A DNA stretch of 64,000 nt from Palleronia sediminis (GTDB taxonomy: Bacteria > Pseudomonadota > Alphaproteobacteria > Rhodobacterales > Rhodobacteraceae): positions 89,480 through 153,479 of the forward strand of contig NZ_SNAA01000006.1 of NCBI RefSeq assembly GCF_004358695.1. The letters run 5' to 3'. The translations under genes and the position numbers were made by a program. The notes beneath the pieces were generated by a model. That model did no database searches, had not been told where the DNA came from, and saw only the letters and a list, made by a program, of their open reading frames with translations. Positions within the stretch are counted from its first letter, which is position 1; each line of letters starts with the position of its first letter. This document shows positions 7,732-16,841 of the stretch, one piece after another.

Positions 7732-10368
7732 TCACCCCCGCGCCAGCGCCTTGAGCTCGTAGACGAGATCCAGCGCGGTGCGCGGCGTCAATTCGTCGGG
7801 CATCACCGCGTCGAGCCGTTCCTGCAACGGTGACGGTCCCTGCGGCGCAGGCGCCGGCGCGGTCGTCGCCGCCGCCGAGAACAGCGGCAAATCGTCGATC
7901 AGCGCGGTCTTTTTCCCCTCGGCCTCGCCCTTTTCGAGCGCATCCAGCACGACTCGGGCGCGTTCGACCACCGCGCGGGGCAGTCCGGCCAGTTGCGCGA
8001 CCTGCACGCCATAGGACCGATCCGCCGCCCCGCGCCGGACCTCGTGCAGAAAGATTACCTCGCCCTCCCATTCGCGCACGGTCACGGTGGCGTTCGTCAC
8101 GCCGTCCAGCCGGTCGGCGAGTCGGGTCAATTCGTGGTAATGCGTGGCGAAGAGCGCACGGCATCGGTTGGCGTCATGCAGATGTTCGAGCGTCGCCCAG
8201 GCGATCGACAGCCCGTCATAGGTCGCCGTGCCGCGCCCGATCTCGTCAAGGATCACCAGCGCCCGGTCATCGGCCTGGTTGAGGATTGCCGCGGTCTCGA
8301 CCATCTCGACCATGAAGGTCGAGCGCCCCCGCGCGAGGTCGTCCGCCGCGCCCACCCGGCTGAACAACTGACTGACGATGCCGATCTCGGCCCGTGCGGC
8401 CGGTACGAAGGCCCCCATTTGCGCCAGCAGCGCGATCACCGCGTTTTGCCGCAGGAACGTGCTTTTCCCGGCCATGTTCGGCCCGGTCAGCAGCCAGATC
8501 GCGGGCGTCTCGCCCTCGGACAGGGCGCAATCGTTGGGGATGAAGCCCTGCCCGCCGGCGCGCAGGGCCTTTTCGACGACGGGATGCCGCCCGGCCTCGA
8601 CCACGAAGGCGCGGCTGTCGTCGATCCGGGGGCGGCACCAGTCGCCGCTGCGTGCCAGTTCGGCCAGCGCGGTCTGGTGATCCAGCTCGGCCAGCGCCCG
8701 CGCCGCGCCCGAGATATCGGCGGCCGACGCCACCGCGTCGCCCACGAGCCCCGCGAACAGGCGTTTCTCGATCTCGAGCGCGCGGCTGCCCGCGTTCAGG
8801 ATGCGGGTCTCGAGCTCGCTCAGCTCGACCGTGGTGAAGCGCGCGGCATTCGCCGTCGTCTGGCGATGGATGAACCGCTCGGACAAAGGCGGGGCCAGCA
8901 TCCGCGCGGCGTGGGTCGCCGTGACCTCGATAAAATAGCCCAGCACGTTGTTGTGCCGGATCTTGAGCGACCCGATCCCCGTGCTTTCGGCGAACTCGGC
9001 CTGCATGGCGGCAATCACGCCACGCCCCTCGTCGCGCAGGGTTCGCGCCTCGTCGAGTTCCGCGTCGTGGCCGGGCGCGATAAAGCCGCCATCGCGCACC
9101 AGATGGGGCGGCTCGGCCACCAGCGCCGCCTCCAGCGCATTTGTCAGCGTGTCATGCCCCGTCAGTGCCACGCCCGCCTGCGCCAGCAGGTCCGGCATGT
9201 CGGGGCGGTCGAGCCGTTCGGCGATCTCGGCGGCGCGGGCCAGCCCGTCGCGGATGGCCGCAAGGTCGCGCGGGCCGCCCCGGTCGAGCGCAAGCCGCGA
9301 CAGCGCCCGGTCCATGTCGGGAACCTCGCGCAGAAGGGTGCGCAGCGTGTCGGTCAGCGCGCCGTCCTCGACCAGGGCCGTCACCGCGGCCTGTCGCGCG
9401 CGGATCGTGCCGAGATCGCGCGAAGGCGCGCAAAGCCTGCGCTCGAGAAGACGCCCCCCGGCGGCCGTCACCGTCCGGTCGATGGCCGCCAGCAGCGATC
9501 CCGCCCGCCCGCCGGACAGGGCATGGGTCAGCTCGAGATTGCGCCGCGTCGCCGCGTCTATCTGCATGACGGCGGCGGCATCCTCGCGGATGGGCGCGCG
9601 CAGCAGCGGCGTCCTGCCCTTTTGCGTGATGTCGAGCCAGTCGACCAGCCCGGCCATCGCCGCGATCTCGGCGCGGGTAAAGCTGCCGAAGGCGTCGAAG
9701 GACGCGACCTTCCAGGTGCGGCACAGCCGATCCTCGCCCGAGGTCGAATCGAACGATCCCCGCGACAGCGCGGTGAGCGCCGCGCCGGCATCCTCGACGA
9801 CCGCGCGCAGTTCGGGCTCAACCGCTTCGCTCAGCAGTACCTCGCGCGGGGCGAGGCGGGCCAGTTCGGGGCCGAGGCGCACGCGCGGGCAGGGGCTGAC
9901 CCGCAGTTCTCCGGTCGAGATATCGGCCCAGGCCAGCGCGCCCTCGCCGCGCACCTCGGCCCAGGCGGCGAGATAGTTGTGACGCCGCGCATCGAGCAGC
10001 GATTCCTCGGTCAGGGTGCCGGGCGTGACGAGTCGCACGACCTCGCGGCGGACAACGGATTTTGCGCCGCGCTTCTTGGCCTCGGCGGGGTCTTCCATCT
10101 GTTCGCAGACCGCGACGCGGAACCCCTTGCGGATCAGCGTCAGCAGGTAGCCCTCGGCCGAGTGGACGGGCACGCCGCACATGGCGATATCCTCGCCCAG
10201 GTGCTTGCCCCGCTTGGTCAGCGCGATATCGAGCGCGGCCGCGGCGGCCACCGCATCGTCAAAGAACAGCTCGTAGAAATCGCCCATGCGGTAGAACAGC
10301 AGGGCGTCGGGATGCGCCGTCTTGATCTCGAGATATTGCGCCATCATCGGCGTCGGTGCATCGGCCAC
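7732..10368 (-). CDS. mutS: DNA mismatch repair protein MutS
   Basis: 878 residues. It recognises mismatches and starts repair. MutS domain I carries MGDFYELFFDDA near the start (mismatch-wedge FYE). The ATPase Walker A GPNMAGKST is near residue 630, followed by the LDEIGRGTATYDG Walker B/signature region. The frame is open upstream of the chosen start, but a GTG at 10368 preceded by GAGGAGG at good spacing gives a family-like N-terminus (MMAQYLEIK). No domain is missing. Confidence 0.95.
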   Translation of the reverse strand: MADAPTPMMAQYLEIKTAHPDALLFYRMGDFYELFFDDAVAAAAALDIALTKRGKHLGEDIAMCGVPVHSAEGYLLTLIRKGFRVAVCEQMEDPAEAKKRGAKSVVRREVVRLVTPGTLTEESLLDARRHNYLAAWAEVRGEGALAWADISTGELRVSPCPRVRLGPELARLAPREVLLSEAVEPELRAVVEDAGAALTALSRGSFDSTSGEDRLCRTWKVASFDAFGSFTRAEIAAMAGLVDWLDITQKGRTPLLRAPIREDAAAVMQIDAATRRNLELTHALSGGRAGSLLAAIDRTVTAAGGRLLERRLCAPSRDLGTIRARQAAVTALVEDGALTDTLRTLLREVPDMDRALSRLALDRGGPRDLAAIRDGLARAAEIAERLDRPDMPDLLAQAGVALTGHDTLTNALEAALVAEPPHLVRDGGFIAPGHDAELDEARTLRDEGRGVIAAMQAEFAESTGIGSLKIRHNNVLGYFIEVTATHAARMLAPPLSERFIHRQTTANAARFTTVELSELETRILNAGSRALEIEKRLFAGLVGDAVASAADISGAARALAELDHQTALAELARSGDWCRPRIDDSRAFVVEAGRHPVVEKALRAGGQGFIPNDCALSEGETPAIWLLTGPNMAGKSTFLRQNAVIALLAQMGAFVPAARAEIGIVSQLFSRVGAADDLARGRSTFMVEMVETAAILNQADDRALVILDEIGRGTATYDGLSIAWATLEHLHDANRCRALFATHYHELTRLADRLDGVTNATVTVREWEGEVIFLHEVRRGAADRSYGVQVAQLAGLPRAVVERARVVLDALEKGEAEGKKTALIDDLPLFSAAATTAPAPAPQGPSPLQERLDAVMPDELTPRTALDLVYELKALARG

Positions 10369-10601
10369 GGCTTGCCCTCCTCGAGTGCGGGGCCGGTGTA
10401 GCATCCCGATCCGCGGCGTTGAAGCGCGCGCTGCAAGGGTGGCACGGACCGTCCGCCTGCCCCTGCGGCACCGTTTCGCCGCAGCGCAAACCCCGAAACC
10501 GTGCAAGCGCAGCATCGAGGTTGACTTCCAAATCGGGCGAGCAACATTAATACCTAGCGGCGTGGTATCATGTCATGTTATTGCACCGCGGATCGAAGAT
10601 G

Positions 10602-10620
10602 TTTGGTATTTGGTATACAC
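10602..10620. promoter_or_regulatory. Candidate GntR-type operator upstream of the PanE-like reductase
   Basis: TTTGGTATTTGGTATAC at 10602-10618 is almost identical to TTTGGTATGTGGTATAC at 24423-24439 in front of the isochorismatase-like gene, 14 kb away. It lies about 30 bp upstream of the reductase start. A looser inverted pair ATACC...GGTAT sits at 10550-10568. The 280-bp gap from mutS to the reductase should hold both divergent promoters; nothing else was recognised in it. Confidence 0.65.
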
Positions 10621-10648
10621 ACGTCCACCGGAACGAAGGAGTCCCCTC

Positions 10649-11701
10649 ATGGCACGGAAAATCCTGATCCTCGGCGCGTCCTATGGCTCGCTTCTCGGAA
10701 CCAAGCTGCTCATGGCGGGTCATGACGTGACCCTGCTGTGTCGCGACGCGACCGCGGGGCTCATCAATTCCAAAGGCACCGATGTCAGGATCAGGCTGCG
10801 CGGCGAGGACACGCATCGCAGTTTCCGGTCGGGCGACATGCCGGGCAAGCTGGATGCGCAGACCCCCGAGGCCGCCGATCCAGCGGGCTACGACCTCGTC
10901 TGCCTCGCCATGCAGGAGCCGCAATACGGGCACCCGGCCGTCGCCGCGCTGCTGGGCCGGATCGCGGCCGCCGGTGTGCCCTGCATGTCGATCATGAACA
11001 TGCCGCCGCCGCCCTACATGCGCCGGGTCGAGGGGCTGGATACCGGCTCGCTCGAGGATGCGTTCAGCAATCCGCGGATCTGGGACGCATTCGATCCGTC
11101 GCTCGTGACGCTCTGCTCGCCCGATCCGCAGGCCTACCGCCCCCCCGAAGAGGGCGCGAACGTGCTGCATGTCGGGCTTCCGACCAATTTCAAGGTCGCG
11201 CGGTTCGACGCGGCGGGCCCCGACGCGATACTCGACGAACTCGCCGCGGGAATCGAAGAGCTTCGCCTCGATGGTGCCGAAATCCCGGTCAAGCTGCGCG
11301 TGCACGATTCGCTGTTCGTGCCCTTTGCCAAATGGGCGATGCTGGCCACGGGCAATTATCGCTGCATCACGCCGGGCGAACCGATCCCGATCCGCGAGGC
11401 CGTCACCGGCGATCTCGAACTCTCGCGCGAGATCTACGGCTTTGTCGATTCGGTCGTGCAGCGGCTGGGCGGCGCGGCCGAGGATCTCGTGCCGTTCGAG
11501 AAATATGCCGCCGCCGCCGAATCGCTTGGCAACCCGTCCTCGGCCGCCCGCGCCATCGCCTCGGGGGCCCAGGCAATCGAGCGGGTCGACAAGCTGATCC
11601 AGCGCATCGGCCGCACCTTTGACATGCGCCACCCGACGCTCGACGCGACGGTCGATCTGGTCGACGCCAAGCTCGCGCGCAACCGCAGCGCCGCCGCCTG
11701 A
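10649..11701 (+). CDS. PanE/ApbA-like reductase, candidate oxalyl-CoA reductase
   Basis: 350 residues, starting at the ATG after GAAGGAG. The N-terminal Rossmann motif (ILGASYGSLLGTKLL) and overall layout match the 2-dehydropantoate 2-reductase superfamily. A panthothenate role is doubtful: there is no pan gene nearby, and the promoter shares an operator with the oxalate cluster. Methylobacterium extorquens PanE2, once annotated the same way, is an oxalyl-CoA reductase making glyoxylate; by context this gene is a good candidate for the same step. That assignment is inference; the family call is firm. It converges on the P-loop gene at the far end of the oxalate gene train. Confidence 0.75.
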   Translation: MARKILILGASYGSLLGTKLLMAGHDVTLLCRDATAGLINSKGTDVRIRLRGEDTHRSFRSGDMPGKLDAQTPEAADPAGYDLVCLAMQEPQYGHPAVAALLGRIAAAGVPCMSIMNMPPPPYMRRVEGLDTGSLEDAFSNPRIWDAFDPSLVTLCSPDPQAYRPPEEGANVLHVGLPTNFKVARFDAAGPDAILDELAAGIEELRLDGAEIPVKLRVHDSLFVPFAKWAMLATGNYRCITPGEPIPIREAVTGDLELSREIYGFVDSVVQRLGGAAEDLVPFEKYAAAAESLGNPSSAARAIASGAQAIERVDKLIQRIGRTFDMRHPTLDATVDLVDAKLARNRSAAA

Positions 11702-11709
11702 GCGGCCGG

Positions 11710-11733
11710 GGCGGCACCGCGCCCGGCGCCGCC
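11710..11733. terminator. Hairpin between convergent reductase and P-loop gene
   Basis: GGCGGC and GCCGCC arms flank a 12-nt loop in the 32-bp gap between the two converging stops. No T-run. Possible bidirectional terminator. Confidence 0.35.
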
Positions 11734-13482
11734 CTAGACCATGCGGCCGACCACCGACCCCAGCTCGTCGCGATGGTCGAGCCCGCCCTCGGGCGGGGTG
11801 CCGCGGCCGGCCTCGGGGCCGAGCTCGTCCAGCAGGCCGCGCACCGCCTCGGGGCAATCGGGCGGCGGATCGCCGCGCCAGACCACCGTGCCCCGCTCGG
11901 CGATGGCCCAGGGCGTGCCGTCTGCCGGGTCGACAAAGCGCAGGCTGTCCATCCGCTCGAGGCAGGCCCGCAGGAAACCCGTGTTGCTCGCCGGGTCTTC
12001 GGCGCCCGGCAGATAGACGTCTGACGGGCAGGTGGCGTCGATCTCGATCTTGCGGAACCGGTCGACATTCAGCATCCCGCCCGCGTCATAGATCGCCATG
12101 CGCCCGTTCCAGCCGCTGGCGATGGTGCGCGGACGGCTGCCTTTGGGCACCGAGTTGTCGAGAAACTCGAAATGCACCTCGCGGTCGCGCGCCAGCGCCC
12201 ATGAAAAGAACAGCTGGGGCATTCCGGTAAAGGCTTCGACATTGTGGTGCAGCAGGTCGTCGACCGCCTTGTAGCGCCCGGTATCCAGCCCCCGGATCCA
12301 GGCGCGTTCGACCGTCGCCTCGGGCGGGGTGATGACGAAGAAGAGATAGACGCGGTGGCCGAACCGCGTCAGCAGCCGCGTATCGGCGGGGCGGTCCTTT
12401 TCGGCGGAAAAGCTGTCGAACCGAAAACGGTCGATCAAGAGATGCGTCATCTGCCCGCTCTCGGCCTTGTCGGCCATGTAGCGGTCGAGCTTCTGATCGA
12501 TGATGGCAAGCTCGTGCCCGGTCAACGCGGCGGCGTATTTGTAGTCGTCGCCGAGCGACCCGTAATCCAGCAGGAACTTGCGCCAGTAATCGGGGCTGAT
12601 GAGCGCGAAATCGTCCCAGGGCACGCCGAGGCGTTCGGCGAGGTCGCGTTGCAGCGCGCGCAGCGTGCTCTTGCCCGCGGCAGACGCGCCTTTGACGTTC
12701 ATGATGACGGGCTCGGCCTGCGTGGGCAGCACCGTGTATCCCAGGCTCCGCGCCGCCCGGTCAAAGATCGGGGCCAGCGCCTGCCCGATGACGCGGCTGC
12801 CCTCGTCGTTGCAGATACGGGCAAGCGCGAGCCCCGTCAGGATGCCCGGATCGGCCGGGAGCCGCCCGCGCGTGCGCAGGATGGCCCCCGCGGCCCAGGC
12901 AAGCGCCGCGGCGCAGGCCCGTTCGATCGGATCGTCCGCGCGGCGGGCGCGGGCGGTCCAGTCCTCGAGCCGGCCGAGCCCGTCCGCCATGGGGTCGGGC
13001 GCGGGCGCCGGGGGCGGGGCCGGCCGCCGCAAAAGCCGCGCGAGCAGGGGGCGCGGCGGCTCGGCCGCGGCGGAGGTATCGCGGGCCGGCGCGACCTCGG
13101 CTTGCAGGCGGTCGGCGATCCGCGCGCGGAAGGCGTCGAACGCATCGACGAGCGACGCCATCTCGGGCCTGACATGACCCTCGAGAATGGCCACCACCAT
13201 GCCGCGCAGATTGACGCCGAGATCGGCATAGTCGGGGCCGTCGGGAATGTGCAGGTCGGCGGTCACGCGGATCAGGATCTCGTGCGCGACCAGCCGTTCG
13301 GGACGAAACGCGGCCAGGTCGAAAGGGGGCAGGCCGGTCGCGTCGGAAAGTTCCTGCACCTCGGCATAAGTGCGAGTCGCGGCCTCGGGGCGGAACAGGG
13401 TCGAAAGGGGGAGGAGCCGGGCCGGGATCTGGGATTTCAGGCCCGGATGCCAAGGGCCGTGGGGGGTGGCGGGGTCGCTCAT
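11734..13482 (-). CDS. Unrecognised P-loop protein, zeta-toxin/kinase-like, in the oxalate gene train
   Basis: 582 residues; function not recognised. The N-terminal 200 or so residues resemble no family I know and include a proline/arginine-rich low-complexity linker. The C-terminal half has a Walker A motif (NVKGASAAGKSTLR) followed by ISPDYWRKFLLDYGSLGDDY, LTGHELAIIDQKLDRYM and HLLIDRFRFDSF, an arrangement reminiscent of zeta-toxin-like nucleotide kinases (P-loop, then an acidic residue, then an Arg/Lys-rich lid). No antitoxin-like partner is adjacent. It starts 37 bp after tctA on the same strand, so it is probably the last gene of the oxalate operon train. A metabolite kinase is as likely as a toxin. 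Confidence 0.6.
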   Translation of the reverse strand: MSDPATPHGPWHPGLKSQIPARLLPLSTLFRPEAATRTYAEVQELSDATGLPPFDLAAFRPERLVAHEILIRVTADLHIPDGPDYADLGVNLRGMVVAILEGHVRPEMASLVDAFDAFRARIADRLQAEVAPARDTSAAAEPPRPLLARLLRRPAPPPAPAPDPMADGLGRLEDWTARARRADDPIERACAAALAWAAGAILRTRGRLPADPGILTGLALARICNDEGSRVIGQALAPIFDRAARSLGYTVLPTQAEPVIMNVKGASAAGKSTLRALQRDLAERLGVPWDDFALISPDYWRKFLLDYGSLGDDYKYAAALTGHELAIIDQKLDRYMADKAESGQMTHLLIDRFRFDSFSAEKDRPADTRLLTRFGHRVYLFFVITPPEATVERAWIRGLDTGRYKAVDDLLHHNVEAFTGMPQLFFSWALARDREVHFEFLDNSVPKGSRPRTIASGWNGRMAIYDAGGMLNVDRFRKIEIDATCPSDVYLPGAEDPASNTGFLRACLERMDSLRFVDPADGTPWAIAERGTVVWRGDPPPDCPEAVRGLLDELGPEAGRGTPPEGGLDHRDELGSVVGRMV

Positions 13483-13519
13483 CGCGACCCCGCCCGGAGA
13501 GCGAGGGAGGCGCTCTCCG

Positions 13520-15043
13520 TCATTCGGCAGCGCTCGGCCGCCGTCCGCCGCGTCGATCCCAGACCTTCTTGATGAGAGGCAGGAAGATCAGGATCAGCGC
13601 GATGATCGTGATGGGCCCCGCGACCGGACGCGTGAAGAAGATCGTCGGATCGCCCGAGGACAGCAGCAGCGACTGGCGCAAGGTCGGCTCGGCGATCGGT
13701 CCGAGCACGATGGCCAGCACCGCCGGCGCCAGCGGATAGTCGAGCTTGCGCATGAAGAACGCTGCAAAGCCGAACCCGACGATCAACCAGACGTCGTGCA
13801 TGTCGCGCGTCGTGGCATAGCCGCCCACGATCGACAGCACGAAGATCAGCGGCGCCAGGATCGTGAAGGGCATCCGCAGCATCCAGATGAAAAGCGGGAT
13901 GAAGGCGATGTTGATGAGCAGGGCGAAGAAGTTCGAGACGTAGAACGACCCGATCAGGCCCCAGACGAATTCCGGCTGCTCGGCGAACAGGCGCGGGCCG
14001 GGGACGAGGCCCCAGATCACCATCCCGCCCAGCAGGATCGCCGTCGTGGGCGAGCCGGGAATGCCCAGCGTCAGCATCGGCAGCATCGAGCCGGTCGAGG
14101 CCGAGTTGTTGGCCGCCTCGGGCGCCGCGACGCCTTCGGGGTGGCCCTTGCCGAACTGCGCCGATTCCCGCGAGAGCATCTTGGACACGCCGTAGGACAT
14201 GAGCGAGCCGGGGGTGGCGCCGGCCGCGGGCAGGATGCCGACGAAAAAGCCCAGGAACGACCCGATGGTGGTGCCGCGCCAGCTCCGCGCCATGCCTTCC
14301 TTGGCGTCGGTGACGATGCCCTTGACGCTCATCTTGGCTTCGGAGGTGGTGATCTTTCCGCGGGTGGAGTCGATGGTCCAGAGCATCTCGCCGATGCCGT
14401 AGACGCCGATGGCGAGCACGAGGAAGTTGATCCCGTGCAGGAACCCGCTGATGTCGAAGAACACCAGGCGCGGCGCGCCCGAGATCTGGTCGAAGCCCAC
14501 CGCGGCGAAGACGAGACCGATGCAGATCGAGAACACGGTCTTGGAGATGTCGTCGCTCGACAACCCGATGAAGGTCGCGAAGGCCAGCAGCATCAGCGCA
14601 AAGATTTCCGGCGGGCCGAAGTTCAGCGCGACCGAGGCCAGCGGCGGGGCGAAGAGGGTGAACAGAACGTTGGACACCGTGCCGCCCGCGAAAGAGGCCA
14701 GCGCCGCGGTGATGAGCGCGAGGCTGGCCCGCCCGCTCATGGCTAGCGGTCGGCCGTCGAATGTCGTAGCGACCGCCGTCGATGCCCCTGGAATCCCCAG
14801 TGTGATCGAACTGATCGCCCCCCCGTACATCGCGCCGTAATAGATCGCCGCGAGAAAGATGATCGCCGAGGCGGGCGGCACGAGGAACGTGATGGGCAAC
14901 AGGATCGCGACCCCGTTGACCGACCCGAGCCCCGGCATGGCGCCGATGAACAGCCCCAAAGTGACGCCGATGATGATGAGCATCAGGTTGATCGGCTGGA
15001 TCGCCAGCCAGAACCCGTCTGCCAATAGACCTAGAGTTTCCAT
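13520..15043 (-). CDS. tctA: Tripartite tricarboxylate transporter large membrane subunit, TctA family
   Basis: 507 residues, highly hydrophobic with about 11-12 predicted helices. The TctA signatures GLFIGAMPGLGSVNGVAILLP near the N-terminus and GFFVGILPAAGATPGSLMSYG near the middle are present. TctA is the transport channel of the TctABC secondary transporter, driven by a cation gradient and fed by a periplasmic binding protein. Gene order tctC-tctB-tctA is the family standard. Its position in an oxalate operon suggests oxalate or another small carboxylate as substrate (inference). Confidence 0.9.
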   Translation of the reverse strand: METLGLLADGFWLAIQPINLMLIIIGVTLGLFIGAMPGLGSVNGVAILLPITFLVPPASAIIFLAAIYYGAMYGGAISSITLGIPGASTAVATTFDGRPLAMSGRASLALITAALASFAGGTVSNVLFTLFAPPLASVALNFGPPEIFALMLLAFATFIGLSSDDISKTVFSICIGLVFAAVGFDQISGAPRLVFFDISGFLHGINFLVLAIGVYGIGEMLWTIDSTRGKITTSEAKMSVKGIVTDAKEGMARSWRGTTIGSFLGFFVGILPAAGATPGSLMSYGVSKMLSRESAQFGKGHPEGVAAPEAANNSASTGSMLPMLTLGIPGSPTTAILLGGMVIWGLVPGPRLFAEQPEFVWGLIGSFYVSNFFALLINIAFIPLFIWMLRMPFTILAPLIFVLSIVGGYATTRDMHDVWLIVGFGFAAFFMRKLDYPLAPAVLAIVLGPIAEPTLRQSLLLSSGDPTIFFTRPVAGPITIIALILIFLPLIKKVWDRRGGRRPSAAE

Positions 15044-15164
15044 CTTGCCGACGCCTCCCCCGCGTCTGTCCTGGGTCTTGCCGCCGAATGGACCTCTCCC
15101 GGTCCGGTCCGACGGGGTGTCGAACCGGTGATGGGGATGGCGCGGCTTTCCATTTACGCTTCGA

Positions 15165-15668
15165 TCAGTAGATGATCGTGTTCATGTAGTTGAAGAAGGG
15201 CTCCAGGAACGGCATCCCCTTTGGCAAGGTGATCCGCATCAGCGCCTCGAAGAAGAAGAAGAACACCGTCGGGATCGCCGTCGCGAGGATCAGCGTGACC
15301 CACCAGCGGTGACGCCCGAGGAACCCGATATAGTAGAGCAGGAACAGCGCCATCGCCCCGTACATCGAGAAGATGTAGGTCAGGACGACAAAGCCGACGA
15401 TGCCCCCGCCGACCAGCACGAGCATCTTGCGCCCGTAGGAGTCGAGGAACGGCTCGTCCGATTGCGAGGGGCCCGAAGTCCCCCGCCACCAGTTAAGCGC
15501 GATGAAGCCCGTGCTGACGAGGCAGATCGCGGCGAGCCAGAACGGCCAGGCGCCGCCTCCGGGGCCCTGGCCCCGGATATAGCCGATCTGCAACTCGGTG
15601 CTTTTCCACATGATATACATGGACAGGAGGGCCAAAAGCCCGGCGGTAACGATTTCGGCGCGGCGCAT
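15165..15668 (-). CDS. tctB: Tripartite tricarboxylate transporter small membrane subunit, TctB family
   Basis: 167 residues with four hydrophobic segments, the usual size and topology of TctB. The start at 15668 is 46 bp after the tctC stop. The 121-bp gap to tctA is larger than in many such operons but shows no clear terminator. Confidence 0.85.
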   Translation of the reverse strand: MRRAEIVTAGLLALLSMYIMWKSTELQIGYIRGQGPGGGAWPFWLAAICLVSTGFIALNWWRGTSGPSQSDEPFLDSYGRKMLVLVGGGIVGFVVLTYIFSMYGAMALFLLYYIGFLGRHRWWVTLILATAIPTVFFFFFEALMRITLPKGMPFLEPFFNYMNTIIY

Positions 15669-15714
15669 GATGGCCCTCCCCGTTGCTTCGATGCCTATCG
15701 GATGTCGGTCGGCG

Positions 15715-16692
15715 TCAGGCGCCTTCTTCCATCTTCGACATCAGCTCCTTGTGGTTCTCGATCTGCAGATTCCAGTATTCGCGGGCTTCTTCCGCGGTCT
15801 GGGGCAGCGCCTCGAGGCTTTCGGCCGACATGTATTCCTGCCAGTCGGTCGTGTCGTAGATCTGCTGGAACAGGTCGCGATAGTATTCCGCAGCCTCGTC
15901 CGACATGCCGGGAGGTCCGACCACCGCACGCTGGTTATAGTAGCTGAAATCCTTTCCCAGCTCCTTGATGGTGGGTACGTCGGGCAGGTTCGGCAGCCTC
16001 TCGTCCGAGAAGGCGACGAGCGGAACGACATCGCCGTTGGCAAAGAAGCCGCGCGCCTCGGCGGGGTTATTCACCGTGGCCATGATCTGCTTGCCGGCCA
16101 GTTCCTTGGCCACCTCGCCACCGCCGCTATAGGGGATGTACTTGATGTTCAGGTCGTAATTCTGCTCGAGCCAGGTGATGACGAGGCTGTCCTCCTGGCC
16201 GCGCCCGGTGCCGCCCATGACGTACTCGCCGTCCTGTTCCTGCACGGTCGACACCCAGTCCTCGAAGGACGAGATGCCCGCATCCTTGTGGACCCACAGC
16301 ACGAAGGGATCGACACCCATCATGGCGATGGGCGTGAAGGTCGAGATATCGATGCCGAGGTTCTCTTGCCGCAGGGGCGTGGTGAAGAACGAGTTCAGCG
16401 TCACCAGGATCGTGTGATCGGGATCCTTGGTGCCGTTGAGCGCGATCAGCGCCTCGGCGCCCGAGCCGCCGCCCTTGTTGTTGGGAACGAGCGGGCGAAC
16501 CGTGAGATCCTCTTTCTCGGCGGTCGACTGGATGAAGCGCGCGATCTGGTCCGCGCCACCGCCGGCACCGGCCATGATGACGAAATCGATGGGCTTGGTC
16601 GGCTCCCAGGCGTGGGCGATCGTGCCCGCGAACGCCACGGTAAGCGCAGTCGCGCCGGCAAGCGCGTTTCGCAGCTTGTAATTGAACGTCAT
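15715..16692 (-). CDS. tctC: Tripartite tricarboxylate transporter substrate-binding protein, TctC family
   Basis: 325 residues. A signal peptide (MTFNYKLRNALAGATALTVA, cleaved near AHA-WEP) sends it to the periplasm. The mature N-terminus (PIDFVIMAGAGGGADQIARF) has the glycine-rich TctC pattern, followed by VPNNKGGGS. The start is ATG 16692 behind GGAGGA; the frame is open upstream but that part lacks signal-peptide character. It captures substrate for TctAB. The family has very many ligand types, so specificity rests on context, here oxalate. Confidence 0.88.
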   Translation of the reverse strand: MTFNYKLRNALAGATALTVAFAGTIAHAWEPTKPIDFVIMAGAGGGADQIARFIQSTAEKEDLTVRPLVPNNKGGGSGAEALIALNGTKDPDHTILVTLNSFFTTPLRQENLGIDISTFTPIAMMGVDPFVLWVHKDAGISSFEDWVSTVQEQDGEYVMGGTGRGQEDSLVITWLEQNYDLNIKYIPYSGGGEVAKELAGKQIMATVNNPAEARGFFANGDVVPLVAFSDERLPNLPDVPTIKELGKDFSYYNQRAVVGPPGMSDEAAEYYRDLFQQIYDTTDWQEYMSAESLEALPQTAEEAREYWNLQIENHKELMSKMEEGA

Positions 16693-16841
16693 GGTAGTCC
16701 TCCGTGTTGGTTGTACGAAGATCACCCTCGGCGACCCCGTCTTTCGCATCGCGCCCCGTCCGGTTTTGCCCGGTTTCGTTCAAGCGGCGCTGCGGTCTTT
16801 CCGGTTCTTGCGTGTCCTCCTCTCTTTGGTGCGTCGTCGTG

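Noticed and set aside
7993-10401. 802-codon plus-strand open frame opposite mutS
   Set aside because: Shadow of mutS; no family features.
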